A stretch of DNA of 64,000 bases from Populus alba. Taxonomy: Eukaryota; Streptophyta; Magnoliopsida; Malpighiales; Salicaceae. Positions 35,794-46,426 of the stretch are shown piece by piece. The stretch lies in assembly GCF_005239225.2 (NCBI RefSeq), contig NC_133297.1, forward strand, positions 5,154,392-5,218,391. Reading direction: 5' to 3'. Numbering within the stretch: position 1 is the first letter of the stretch; each line of letters begins with the position of its first letter. The notes under the pieces were generated by a model. The model was not told where the DNA came from and made no database searches. It saw only the letters and a list, made by a program, of their open reading frames with translations. Position numbers and translations under genes: made by a program.

Positions 35794-37224
35794 GATAGTG
35801 TTAAATCATTGACTTGTTGCTCCTGGCTGCTTTTTGTAATTTATATTGTGAAGATATATTGTTTTTTTAATGCATAAGAGAATTAGATAAAGGATTGGAT
35901 GTCCTTGGCTTATGAAAATTGAAAGATATGACACACTTTTTATGGGCGTTTTCTTCCTTTTGTTTGTATGAGGAATGAGACTTGAGTTGTCTGAGCTAGA
36001 TTTAGTTGGTGGTCGGCGAGTTCTTGTAAAGTTTCAATTTAGTTCTTTTATTTTTCAAATTATATTTACATGGTTCTTCATTTTTTTTTTCCAGCTTAAT
36101 TTTGATATAAAAAATCATTTTTTTATTATTTTTTAATCTTTGGTTTGAGATAGGAGAAAAAAAATCTCGTTGTATTTTGACAATAAAGAGAAAAAATTAA
36201 TATTAACACTGATTTTACCAACTAAAATAATTAATTTTAGTGCTAACAAGTTTCATTTCATGAGATGTTTTCAGTTTATATTTAATTTAACACCTTTTCT
36301 ATTTTTTTTTTAAATCTTTTTATCTAGCCATTTTTAAATAACAGTTGCTTTTAATTGTGTTATACATATTTAATTTATGAAGAGTTTACTTTAATTAGTG
36401 TATAATATTTTTTTATGTTTTATAAAAATAAAATTTATTTTTAAAAATAAAAAAAATATTTATTTTTTTAATAGTATTTCCAGCAAGGGTAACCTTGCTT
36501 GATATTTTTCTACCTTTAATTTATTCAATTAATTTCATGTATATATCTATCTTTACTATCATTTGATTAAATAAAAAAATAATTTTAATGAACAAGAGTC
36601 ATTTAATATAACCAGGTAAATGATTCATGTTACAAGATGAAATATCTTGATTAGCCTCCATCTCTTGATTTTTCTAGTTACATTTTTTTATGGCTAGTTA
36701 TTATTATTAATATTGAGAGATGTAGCTCAACTGATCACAGACCCTGAGTTTGTCTTTTAAATATCACTAGTTTGAGTCTTGTAAACCTAAAGATCACTAG
36801 AGATTTACTTAGTCGTTAACTCCAGTATTTCGAAAAATTATTTAAGGTATATATAAACTGGTCCGAATACTTATAATTTGTTTTAAAAAAAAATTGGAGT
36901 AGAATTGTGCTCGGTAATTAGCAAATCAACTTCTTCTTCTACTTCTTCTTGTATATAAAAAGTCTCATTATGATTTGTTTTTTTTTTTAAAAAAATATTG
37001 TTTGAATTTGTAATCGAAGAGGAATAAGAGATCTCCGTACATGACATATATTCTTCTTACATAGTTCTGTTTCCAAGTGGTGGAAGGTAAATCTTTTTTT
37101 TTTTTTTTCATTTCTATTCAAATGAGTACTTCAAAGTGATTTAACCAAAACTTTTGGAAGACTATTCTTTGTTAGAAGACTTGATTAACCCGTGGTCAGT
37201 CTATCTATAAAGTGTAGACTATAC
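35794..37224. other. Spacer after the B4 gene
   Basis: The 3' flank of the B gene is followed by AT-rich DNA without conserved ORFs. A degenerate SINE lies at 36719-36895. Confidence 0.5.
36719..36895 (+). mobile_element. Old SINE copy
   Basis: GATGTAGCTCAACTGATCAC and AGTTTGAGTCTT are weak A- and B-box matches. The 3' half (TCGTTAACTCCAG, then AACTGGTCCGAATACTT, then an A run) aligns with the SINE at 39333-39523. It is diverged. Confidence 0.45.
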
Positions 37225-38238
37225 ATCTATTATAAAAGGATACGACAGGATCTAAAAATACACCTTGAAGAAAACGAAAACTCTTTTTTGACCTCCCCGC
37301 CCAACCTCTCTGTTTTTTATTTTTATTTTTTATTTTATTTTATTTTATTTTTTATTAATCACCTATATATATTTAGATTATAGTTATCAAATATGATTCA
37401 AATCTTGGTTCATGGATTTATCCATCAATTTTAAAATAATAATGTCTTAATTAACTTGAAGGATGTTATTTCAAATAAAAAAATTATTAAAAATAACCTA
37501 ATCAAGATTTAATCAAATCAATCAAATTATAAATTCACATAATTGTATTTAATCTAGTTATAAATTACTGATTTAATTTAAAAATAAATTTAAATCAGAA
37601 TATTATCAAAATCAACTATCGAATCAAACATGTTTAATAACTTTAGCATGTAGAGTCCATTTGGAAACATAGGCCAACCAACATTTTTTAAAAAAATTAT
37701 TATTTTTGTTAAAAATTAATTTTTTATATATTTTTTGAATTATTATAATATATTGATTTAAAAAAATAAAAAATTTATTATTTTAATATATTTTTATATA
37801 AAAAATATTTAAAAAAATAACTATAACCTTTCTAAAGCAATTCTACAAGTCGACTGATGGCGGATCTCGGGTTCAAGATGGGCTTACAGGGGCCGACACA
37901 TTCGGTGGATGTCTTATCCAAAATGGGGAGGTGCGACTTGCTGATAATATTTGGCCCATTCTTTCACTAGGTTTCATCGCTGTTAGACAGCAGAGAGCCC
38001 TCGGCTTTAAAAATCTTACCGGGTCCACGTGGGCTGTCACCAAGCCATTGGATCCCACCTCTCTAACGCGTGGATAACGTCTACGGAGCATCGACTTTAA
38101 AACGTGCTGATGTGAAGTGGAGGAGTATTCGTCTTTGACTATAAAGTATAAACAGTGCAGACGTCTGAGACTCTCAAGCGTTTTTCCATCTTTTTTTAAC
38201 CCCTCCACCAGTAGCCCAATACAAAGACACCTCTTTGG
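37225..38238 (+). repeat. Duplicated spacer block, copy 3 (left part)
   Basis: It aligns with 22795-23260 and 27471-27945, but has the full-length D module and a MITE-like segment at 37653-37845. After the SINE and microsatellite the block continues in inverted orientation (38548-39870). Confidence 0.7.
37850..38230 (+). promoter_or_regulatory. D-type promoter module, copy 4 (full length)
   Basis: It matches 9820-10230 closely: GATGGGCTTACAGGGGCC, ATATTTGGCCCATTCTTTC, CCACGTGG near 38025, ACGCGTGGATAACGTCTACGG, a TATAAA at 38141-38146 and GACGTC at 38160-38165. The minus-strand frame at 37873-38208 spans it but is not preserved in the other copies. Confidence 0.5.
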
Positions 38239-38440
38239 ACACTCGAGGGCTTAGCTGCTGTGGTCAACTGCAAGTTCAATCCTTGTGAACGTCCCGGGTT
38301 CGAACCTCAAAGAGTACCCCTGTCATTCCCGTGGTGTCTTACCTGTTCACTGGGCTTGCAGGATATTCAATGGGTCCGGGGATTAGTTGTGGTGCGCGCA
38401 AGCTGGCCCGGACACCCCGGTTATAAAAAAAAAAAAAAAA
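38239..38440 (+). mobile_element. tRNA-derived SINE with perfect target duplication
   Basis: It starts ACACTCGAGGGCTTAGC. The B box GGGTTCGAACCTC is at about 38297. The 3' part reads GCGCGCAAGCTGGCCCGGACACCCCGG and it ends in an A tract. AAAGACACCTCTTTGG occurs on both sides (38223-38238 and 38441-38456), a target duplication of 15-16 bp. The same site is uninterrupted at 23240 and 27930 in the paralogous blocks. It is likely transcribed by RNA polymerase III in origin and non-coding. Confidence 0.8.
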
Positions 38441-38481
38441 AAAGACACCTCTTTGGTCCGACACCCATGTCTCCTGCACAA

Positions 38482-38482
<1 letters not shown>

Positions 38483-38548
<66 letters not shown>
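38483..38548. repeat. Compound (CT)n(TA)n microsatellite
   Basis: CT repeats at 38483-38507 run into TA repeats up to 38548, exactly where the inverted segment begins. Confidence 0.9.
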
Positions 38549-38556
<8 letters not shown>

Positions 38557-39011
38557 GCGACATCGGATAATTTTTAAAATCAATTAATATCTAATTTCAC
38601 AGTGATTAAAAAATTACTTCAAATAATTTCAAATAATTTAATTTTTAGAGAAAAAGATGTATTTTTTTAGTAAAAATTCTCTATTTTCCTCTATGCATTT
38701 CTATTTTGATATGAGAAAGCCATTAAATTTTTTATCAACAGCATAAGTTTTTGAATAAGAAATTAAAAGTATTAAAATAAAAAATTATAGTGGTTTAAAT
38801 TATTTAAACTTAGGATGAAAAAATTATTTATTTAATCGGTCTTTTCTCTTAGTTATTCATTTATTTCTTTTTATTTTGATAAAATAAAATTATAAAAATA
38901 TTTTTTTTATATAAATATTTATCACAATCTGTTAACCAATTATTTTTAGGTGGCTATATGAAAAATAAAATGAGTAAACATCATAAAGAATTGAAAGTAA
39001 AAACAAAAACA

Positions 39012-39058
<47 letters not shown>

Positions 39059-39870
39059 CTTATTGAATATTCAAGTGCTTTATTTAAAAATATTATGCAT
39101 AGTAGTTTCATATATATGATTATAAAAAAATATAAAATATAACCATAAATTGTGCTCATAAGAAATACAAGTTTATTACAAGAGAAGTAGAGAACAGTTC
39201 TAGTTTTATGATAAGTTTCCACCTTCTTTTTTTAAGATAATGTGCCTGTTTTTTTTTTAAAAAAAATATTTATCAAAATGTTTTTAAATATTGGACCACA
39301 AGCTATCTAAATAAAAAGTACAACAGGAAACCATCTAGGTGGTGGTCTAATGGTAAAAGCTCGGAACCAAAAGGTTTGTTCCCTCTGTGGTCTCAGGTTC
39401 GAGCCCTAGATTGCTCATACGATAGCCATTGGAGGCTTACATGGTCGTTAACTTCAGGGTCTGTGGAATTAGTCGAGGTACACGCAAGCTGACCCGGATA
39501 CCCATGTTAAACTAAAAAAAAAAAAAGCACAATAGGATCAAATTAAATGGAGCCTGTACATTCAATTATTCTTGATTTTTTACTCTTCCAAATTTCAAAA
39601 CAAGCTAGTCTAAAGGTAAATGCAAAGGGTAAGAATTAATATACGATCAGATTTCAAATCTAGATTGACAATAACTAAGAATTACTTTATTATTTTTAAA
39701 TTCTATGATTGACCAGATTAATTAATTAATATTTCAATTATAACATCTTCAAGTTATAAATCATGAGTTATATTTTTTTGTGCTATGAAAACTTATCTTA
39801 TCAGTTTGTGTTGCATTAATTGTGAATGATACGTGATAATCATACGAATCAAAGAGTCCATTTAACCTTA
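38548..39870 (-). repeat. Inverted part of duplicated block, copy 3
   Basis: Reading the minus strand from 39870 to 38548 gives the order found on the plus strand at about 23450-25300 and 28140-30010. TTTTCAAGCGACATCGG at 38550 is the reverse of CCGATGTCGCTTGAAAA at 25279. TTGATTCGTATGATTATC and the GCACAATAGGATCAAAT site are likewise reversed. About 0.75 kb corresponding to 24030-24780 is missing near 39165. A SINE (39333-39523) and a TA microsatellite (39018-39054) lie inside. Confidence 0.8.
39333..39523 (+). mobile_element. tRNA-derived SINE, second copy
   Basis: The A box GTGGTCTAATGGTAAAAGC is at about 39342, the B box GGTTCGAGCCC at about 39398, the 3' part is TACACGCAAGCTGACCCGGATACCC and an A tail follows. 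Flanks AGTACAACAGGA and AGCACAATAGGA are a plausible diverged target duplication. It is the same family as 38239-38440. Confidence 0.75.
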
Positions 39871-40270
39871 AAAGTAAGAGTGTCCCCGGGTTCATAACGA
39901 GTCACTTAAGTATGCCTTTTCACTTAAGTAATTAATTATGTCTATTCAGATTTATTCATAATTTTGCAATTGAGCTAATTGTTCTATAATTACGATAGCT
40001 ATGAAAGGTCAAGTACAATTTCATCAAAAAGAAAACCCGTTATTTTCAAAGAGAAAAAATACCCCTTTTTTTGTGGAAAGCCATTTTTGGAGTAATAAAT
40101 ACTTGAAATTAATTCGTCGTCGTCTTATTTTAATATTTCTTATATTTAAAGGCATTATAGTCATAATATTTTCAAGTAATCGTAACAACCACCTATATAT
40201 CAATTATATGATATAGTGACTTGACTTTCTTAGTGTTTTGAGTATTAGAAGAGAATACACACACACACAC
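39871..40270. other. Unique insert between inverted block and C promoter
   Basis: This has no counterpart in the other two block copies. It contains a 71-codon open frame (40001-40216) of unclear meaning and a short CA microsatellite (40258-40272). I see no recognisable element. Confidence 0.4.
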
Positions 40271-40369
40271 ACTGAATTTCTAATCATTCATGTAGTCCTG
40301 TCAAGTTTGGTGACGAGTGCCGTTTTTTTTTTTAACAAGGAGACGAAGTTAATATTTTAGCGAACGCGA

Positions 40370-40593
40370 GGATTCTTTAATTTTTATTTAGCTCGAGACG
40401 CCGGGTTTCGAAAAAACGTCTTAAGGACTAAAGACGTCTCGAGGACCCACACTCAACTTACCTTTATTTTCCTCGACTAGGAAGCTCCAGTTTCAATTCG
40501 CTATAAAAAGGACGAGGCCCTGCTCCCCTTCGACTATCCGGGGAACCAGCTCAATTTCGAAGACATCTCCATAGAAAAGGAAAGCAGAAGAAA
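40370..40593 (+). promoter_or_regulatory. Promoter and leader of C-type copy 2
   Basis: GCGAACGCGAGGATTC, GAGACGCCGGGTTTCG, GACGTC at 40433-40438 in AAAGACGTCTCGAGGACC, then CGCTATAAAAAGGACGAGG with TATAAAA at 40502-40508. ATG is at 40594. Confidence 0.65.
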
Positions 40594-41255
40594 ATGGCTG
40601 CAAACCATAGGCCAGATCTTGGTTTCGAGAGAGACAGGTTCTTATAAATCTCTTTGCTTTCTTCTTCATCTTCTTTTGTTTTACTTAATTGTTTAATCAA
40701 GTCAGTACTAATTTCCTTTTCTTACCCATTAACTTCCTCGACATCAGAACAGAAGTTATACATATACACTGTTTTGTAAAACGACCTTGCTGAAGCTATT
40801 TTAATTTTGTTAATGGTGACAGCATCGTTGTGCATCATGGAGTCTTCGCTCTGCTCGTGGACACATTAAATAAACAAATCCAAGTGAAATACCAATCAAT
40901 GCCTATTTCACCATACGATACTCACAAGAGGGTCATGTCAGCGTTTCTGGCCGCTCTATTTATATACGCCACAGCATCGGTGGCCGAGGCGATACCGCGG
41001 AGGCAGGAATCAGTTTACCAGAGGCTTTTCGGCAGCATCCGCCTCTTTGCAAGCGCCCTTGCTACAGTTTCCCTCCTGGTGCTTCTAACCCCACCTTGGG
41101 GGTACTCTATCATCTCTATTCTGTGGATTTGTTTATTGGTGTCACTAGCATATGAATCATGTCAACAATTGTACCAATTGCTAAGCCAGGCATATACTGA
41201 CATGTTGGAAAAGCTATTTGATGGTGAGAGGAGCCGTGAAGAAGACTCAAGCTAG
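40594..41255 (+). CDS. C-type small multi-pass membrane protein (family unnamed)
   Basis: Exon 1 is 40594-40637 (MAANHRPDLGFERD plus two bases), the intron 40638-40822 and exon 2 40823-41255; total 158 residues. The family signature NKQIQVKYQSMPISPYDTH is followed by a first membrane segment (MSAFLAALFIYATASVAEA), a basic loop RRQESVYQRLFG and a hydrophobic hairpin. The hairpin differs from A and B by a PPWG turn between its two arms (about residue 108). The tail is shorter and acidic (ERSREEDSS). It is the only intact C gene here. It has canonical splice sites and a preserved promoter. Function unknown. Confidence 0.8.
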
Positions 41256-43260
41256 TCAGCAGAAAGTGCAGCTCTTTACAAAGTCTCGAGACGGATTAGG
41301 ATTGTATTGTTAGATTGTCAAGATATGTTGTATTTGTTGTTGTACAAGAGAATTGAATAGAGAAGAGGTCACTTTTTCGTGTATTCTTTTTGCATCTATG
41401 GGACTAGCAAAGTGTTCTTAGCTAGATTTATTAGCCATGGTTAACCTGCTCATCGCTACCAAAAGCTTTGATGGTCAGCAAGCTTATAGAGAGGAGCTAG
41501 TAATGAAGTTTGTGCTTGAGCCCCAACCTAAAACATTCCTCATCCTTCAAAATGCAACGTTAGCAAATGGCAAGACTTGGAGTCCTGGAGGTTCGTGAGA
41601 GAGATGTTCTACTTATGGGCCGGGCTTATATTTTGATTTAAACAAACTTTTAAATGAACCTCAGGCTCAGCCTGTGAACAATATAATTTAGATTGAGTGC
41701 ATGATGGGGCATGGACCTCCTGGTGGACCAAAAATCCCACCTTGGTGCCATGCTTACTGTTAAGACATAGAAAGATATCCACATTAGAAGGCTAGAGTTT
41801 GTTTTTCATAATAAAGGAGAAATGGTGCTCTTATTGATTCATATTCATGCACAATCTAAGTCAAATATCAATCTGGTTTAATAATTGATTTTTCAATTTT
41901 TCAATTAAACTAGCATATTTAATCCAAGAAAACTAGTTAGCTTTTTCTTAACAAGACAACTTATTCACATAAGATGCTAGTTGAAAGGCTCATTCAGAGC
42001 TGTTGTATAAAATAGGATGATTGAAAAAAATGTTATACGATTTCTTTATAATTTTCTAGAGACTAACTAGAGAGATATCATACTCCACCACTTCTCTTTT
42101 TCCCCTTTTATTTATCCAAATAAAAAAGACACGTCGACTTAGTGATAAGCAGAGGGCAGCACCAAATCCTTTTGACTTCATTTTCACTTGCGAAGCCGGT
42201 TATACGCCAAGTGATGATTGCTAAGTGGCCTATAAATAATTCTAATAATCGCTAACACTATGTTATGGGTTAAATTATTTTTTTTTAAAATATATAAAAT
42301 ATTTAGATATTATTAATATAATTTTAATAAAAAATATATTTAGAAATTGATTCGATGCCACATAGTTAACTTAGCAAGTACAAAAAACTTAAATAACCAA
42401 TAAAAATATAGTTTAACTCATTAGGTTGATTCGGATTAATTTAGATTAAACTATAAATTTACTACTCAGGACATGAAACTCTAATAACCTTATAAAAAAC
42501 AAATAAAAAATATATATAAACTTGATTCCCAATCAACCTAGTGTTGAAAAATAAAATTGAAAATAAAATTCAACTAAAAAAATAAGCTGAGTCAACCTGT
42601 AAAACCTGGGTCATTAGATTGAGATAACTCTATAAAAAATAAATTACAACAAATTATGAAGCTCAATTTACAATCAACCCAATGTTAAAGGATAAAGTTA
42701 AAATATATTAATTAAAAAAATAACATAAAAAACACCTAAAACAACCGAATAAACTCGGGATCCAAGTTATGAGACCATGATAACCTTATAAAACACAAAT
42801 TAAAATAAATTATGAAGTTTAATTCTTAATCAACTCAGTATTGAAAGATAAAATTGAAAACAAAATCAATTAAAAAGGAACAAAAAAAACCTAAGTCAAC
42901 CAACTTAACCCGTAACCCAGGTTATAAGACCGTGCTAACCCTATAAAAATAAAATAAAAAAACAAATTATAAATCTCAATTCCTAATAAATCTAATATTG
43001 AAAGATTAAATTGAAAATAAAATTAGATAAAAAAAGACAAAAACAATGATATAAGTTAACTCAAGTTAAACTGTCATACCTAAATAAGGAGGCCTGAATA
43101 ATTATATAAAAAACAAATAAAAAAATAATATAAAATACAATTCTCAATCAATCCAATATCAAGTCTACTTTTGGAACAACCCAATTATTTTTTTACCAGA
43201 ACTTCACCCTTATTTTTTCTTGCAACAACACAATTGCAAAACTCGTGTATTTCCCTACCC
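41256..43260. other. Spacer after the C2 gene
   Basis: No gene seen. 41256-41480 is the 3' flank. 42120-42240 (AAGCAGAGGGCAGCACC) recurs at 46990-47090 after the C3 pseudogene, marking a common C-gene flank. 42430-43165 is a degenerate tandem repeat. Confidence 0.55.
42430..43165. repeat. Degenerate ~150-bp tandem repeat, about five units
   Basis: Units carry ATAACC.TATAAAA (near 42483, 42622, 42778, 42933 and 43098), then AAATTATGAAGCTCAATT, TCAACCCAATGTTGAAAG and AAATTGAAAA. Spacings between anchors run from about 140 to 165 bases. This is satellite-like DNA of a kind I associate with poplar; no coding capacity. Confidence 0.7.
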
Positions 43261-43679
43261 AATATTCTTACATCTTGTTTTTTTAGAGAGATTGTGGGCT
43301 TGTTGCATTGAAAAATGAAGGAAAAAACAGAAAGAAGAAAGAAGGAGAAACGGTGTTTGAATATATAATAGAAGAAGAATCTACATTAAAATCATATAAC
43401 TGTATGGTTTTGATCGCAAGCTGAGTAGAAATTAATTTTATTTTTTCTCTCAATTTTTCTTTTTTCTTGAAAAAAGGAGGCCTTCAAAGTATTATAACCA
43501 AAACATGTCACAAGCTGACTGTTTACATAAACACATTTCTTCACACGAACTTTCGCATTGTTCTTGTAATTCTGCGGTGGAAGACTTTGATTGGCCTGCT
43601 GATATTTCGATGAATGATTGCAAGTTTTATCACTCCAGGGACTGATATGGATCTTCTATTGAGACACAGGGTTCTGAAA

Positions 43680-43946
43680 TTGCGTCTCTGTACAAAATTG
43701 AAGACGTATTTTGACTTCCCGACATTTTATTGGTAATTCAAGCTTCCAAGAAAGGCCCCACACAAAGTTCCACCAATCAAAAAAATACCAGCCTGCAATC
43801 TTCGCCCCTCAACTTATAAAAAAAGCCCCTCCCTCCATCTCTACCAGCAAATTCAGCACAAACACTTGAAAACCCATTCAAGCCTCCTCAAGTACAAAGA
43901 CAGTATCTGACTATCTGTGTAGAGAAGAGAAATAGAGCAGAGCAGA
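43680..43946 (+). promoter_or_regulatory. Promoter and leader of A-type copy 4
   Basis: AAATTGAAGACGTATTTTGAC at 43695-43715, with GACGTA and TTGACT, then ATTGGTAATTCAAGC, and TATAAAA at 43815-43821. The leader contains CTCCCTCCATCTCTACCAGC, also present in A copy 1. ATG is at 43947. The DNA upstream (43280-43680) matches 31490-31860. Confidence 0.65.
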
Positions 43947-44607
43947 ATGGCTGTAAACCCCAGGGAAAATCCTGCTTTCGAAAAGGAAAGGTTAGTCTAT
44001 ATTAAATTTCTTTTTTTTTCAAAGCCCGTCCCTTCCTCTTTCTTGTATTAATGCTTCCTTCACTTTAATCTCTATTTTTCCGGGCAAGGAATTAGCCTCT
44101 TAAATTGTCTTTAATTTTTGCGTACTTAGCGATTTTAATTGTTGATGTGATAACAGCATTATTATGCAACACGGAGTATTTGCCCTCCTGGTTGGGACGC
44201 TAAACAATCAAATCCAAGTGAAGTACCAGTCAATTAAAGGCTCTCCATTCGACAGCCACGACGTTATTATGTCAGTTTTCCTTGTTGCTCTGTTTATATA
44301 TGCCACGGCATCGGTGGCCGAAGTGATGCTCCGAGCTCGAGAATCGACTTACTACACACTGGTTGGCAATCTCCGACTCTTTGCCAGTGCCCTTGCTGCG
44401 ATATTGCTTCTAGCTATTCTTGCTCCAATTCTGGGGTGCGTTATTTCCGTCGTATGGGCCTGTTTATTTCTGGGAGTCGCATATGAATCAAGGAGAGAGT
44501 TTTTCAACATTTTAAGCCAGTTAACCAATAAGTTACTTGACATGTTTGCCAAGCTAATTCCACGCGTGAGGAGACACGAGGAGGAACTAAATCAGCCACG
44601 TGTCTAG
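43947..44607 (+). CDS. A-type small multi-pass membrane protein (family unnamed)
   Basis: Exon 1 is 43947-43990 (MAVNPRENPAFEKE plus two bases), the intron 43991-44156 (166 nt, short for an A gene) and exon 2 44157-44607; total 164 residues. The core from MQHGVFALLV to ISVVWACLF is nearly identical to the A gene at 32108. After it the sequence diverges: SRREFFNILSQLTNKLLDM, then PRVRRHEEELNQPRV. Three hydrophobic segments lie as in the other copies. It stands without a B partner, between two C copies. Intact. Function unknown. Confidence 0.8.
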
Positions 44608-46239
44608 CTCACTACATCTCCTCAGAATTTAGATACAGTAATTGGCATAGGAAAATACTTGTTTGTAACTATTTCTGGTTGTTCTTCTCCCCGCCCTCTC
44701 TGTTTTTTTCTTTTCTTTTCTTTTTAAAAAAATCTCTATATGTTTGAAGAGGAAGATTTGAAAGAGGTTGATCACGAGGAATTTACTTGGCATGTAAACA
44801 AATGTAATGAAATAAGATTTTTTGTTTGTAAATAGAACTGGCAGGTTTGTTTACTGTTAATACAACATCCAATTAATTGTATTTCTAGTTCATAATCTCA
44901 ACATTACTCCCACGCATTATGTGTTGGTATTATTTTTTATTTACATGATCTTGTTTATTCAATGTCATATATTATTTTGATGTTGAAATAAAAATTGATT
45001 TTGTAAAATAAAATTTTAAATTATAAAAGTCTCTATCTATATAAACGGAATAAAATAAAAAAAAACCCAAAGAGATCCGGGTAGGCAACATAAAAAAACA
45101 CAAAAGCAAATCCAAGCAAGTGGCCTTGGGCCTTGGGCTTTTTCTCTCTTAGGCTAGGTGCGTTCTAGAACCACAATGCTATATTTTTTTTTTGGTTTAA
45201 TCTTTTTTTTTTTTACCAATATCTTCTCCGTCTTTTCTTTGAAATTGTTTTGTTTAATTATTATTTTTTCAGGAATTAGACTTTTAAAAAGGATTTTTAC
45301 AAGTTTATAATACTAAGAACAAATTATTATAATTTATCTTTTAATTTTATTTTTTCTTTCTTAAGAAATTTTAAATGAATTACTCATGTTTTTATTATGC
45401 ATATATAATACGGAGAATCATATACACTTAACAATCAAACTAAATCTTGATGATAAATGCAAGAAAATATATAAAATAAAAAGACAATTAATGTAATATA
45501 TTTGTATTTTTATAAGTTTTTTTTTATACTTATTGTTATGAATATCAACTTTCTGTTTTAGCTATTAATTAACATTTGCAGAAAAAATAAAATCATTTAA
45601 TATATATATATATTTTTAATTATTTTAATAAAAAAATTTTGAAAAAAAAATAGGCACGCTATATAATAAAAGAAGGTGAAAACTTATCACGGAACAAGAA
45701 CTGGTTTCCTACTTCTCTTGTAATAAACTTGTATTTCCTATAAACACAAAAAGCTAATCAAAACTACAACTCTCGGTGTTTGTTTTTTGAAAAAAAGATC
45801 TTTAAAAAAATTAAGTTTTAAATTTACTAATATTTGTTTATTATTAAAAAAAATTAGTTAATGAAAAATATTTTTTAATCAAAGAAAAATTTGGCCTAAT
45901 TTTCAGAAAAGTATTTTCCTTGTATTTTGGACTGAAAACAATTTCTAGTAGTTGTGAAAAATTTAAAAATGTCATATTATTTGATGATTATATCAAATTT
46001 GAACCTTAAATTTTTAATTTCTATATATATTTTGTTTTTAATATTGTTTTTTTTAATTTCATTTTTTTAAATTTAATTTTTATATTAACTTTGGTCATTA
46101 ATTTTATAATTATTATTATTTTTTCTTATTATTTTTAAGTAAAATTTTTTATTTATAAAATTTGATCTAAAAATTTATATCTTTTTACTCTAAAAATAAA
46201 AATACATGTAAATTATTCGAGCATCGACATTAATAAAAA
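44608..46239. other. Spacer between A4 and C3
   Basis: No gene. 44608-45330 matches 32792-33960 in shortened form and includes an empty site for the hAT-like MITE near 45170. 45650-45740 is a fragment of the 2.8-kb block (as 23955-24030). 45770-46175 resembles the TIR element at 14636-15620 in inverse orientation. Confidence 0.55.
45770..46175 (-). mobile_element. Fragment of the 14636-type TIR element
   Basis: AAAAGTATTTTCCTTG and the AT-rich stretch with TTTGGTCATTAATTTTATAATT reverse-match 15060-15300. Ends are eroded. Confidence 0.45.
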
Positions 46240-46426
46240 TAAAAAACGTCCTAGACAAAACTAAGGACGTTTCGAGGACCCACTCGACTTGACTTTTATT
46301 TTCCTGGCATAGAAAGCTCCAGCTGTGACTCGCCTATAAAAAAGGACGAGGCCCCGCCCCTCCTCCCCCATCCAGCAACTTCCTCGACCTCGACAGCATC
46401 TCCGAAGCAAAAGAAAGCAGAAGAAA
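46240..46426 (+). promoter_or_regulatory. Promoter of the C3 pseudogene
   Basis: GGACGTTTCGAGGACC (GACGTT instead of GACGTC), GTGACTCGCCTATAAAAAAGGACGAGG with TATAAAA at 46335-46341, and a leader ending in GCAGAAGAAAATGG. The left half of the promoter is replaced by the TIR fragment. Confidence 0.55.

Noticed and set aside
38260..38587. Open frames on both strands
   Set aside because: They span the SINE, its A tail and the CT/TA microsatellite.
38290..39410. Possible tRNA genes because of GGTTCGA-type B boxes
   Set aside because: The 3' parts do not fold as tRNA and are followed by a SINE body and an A tail, with target duplications.
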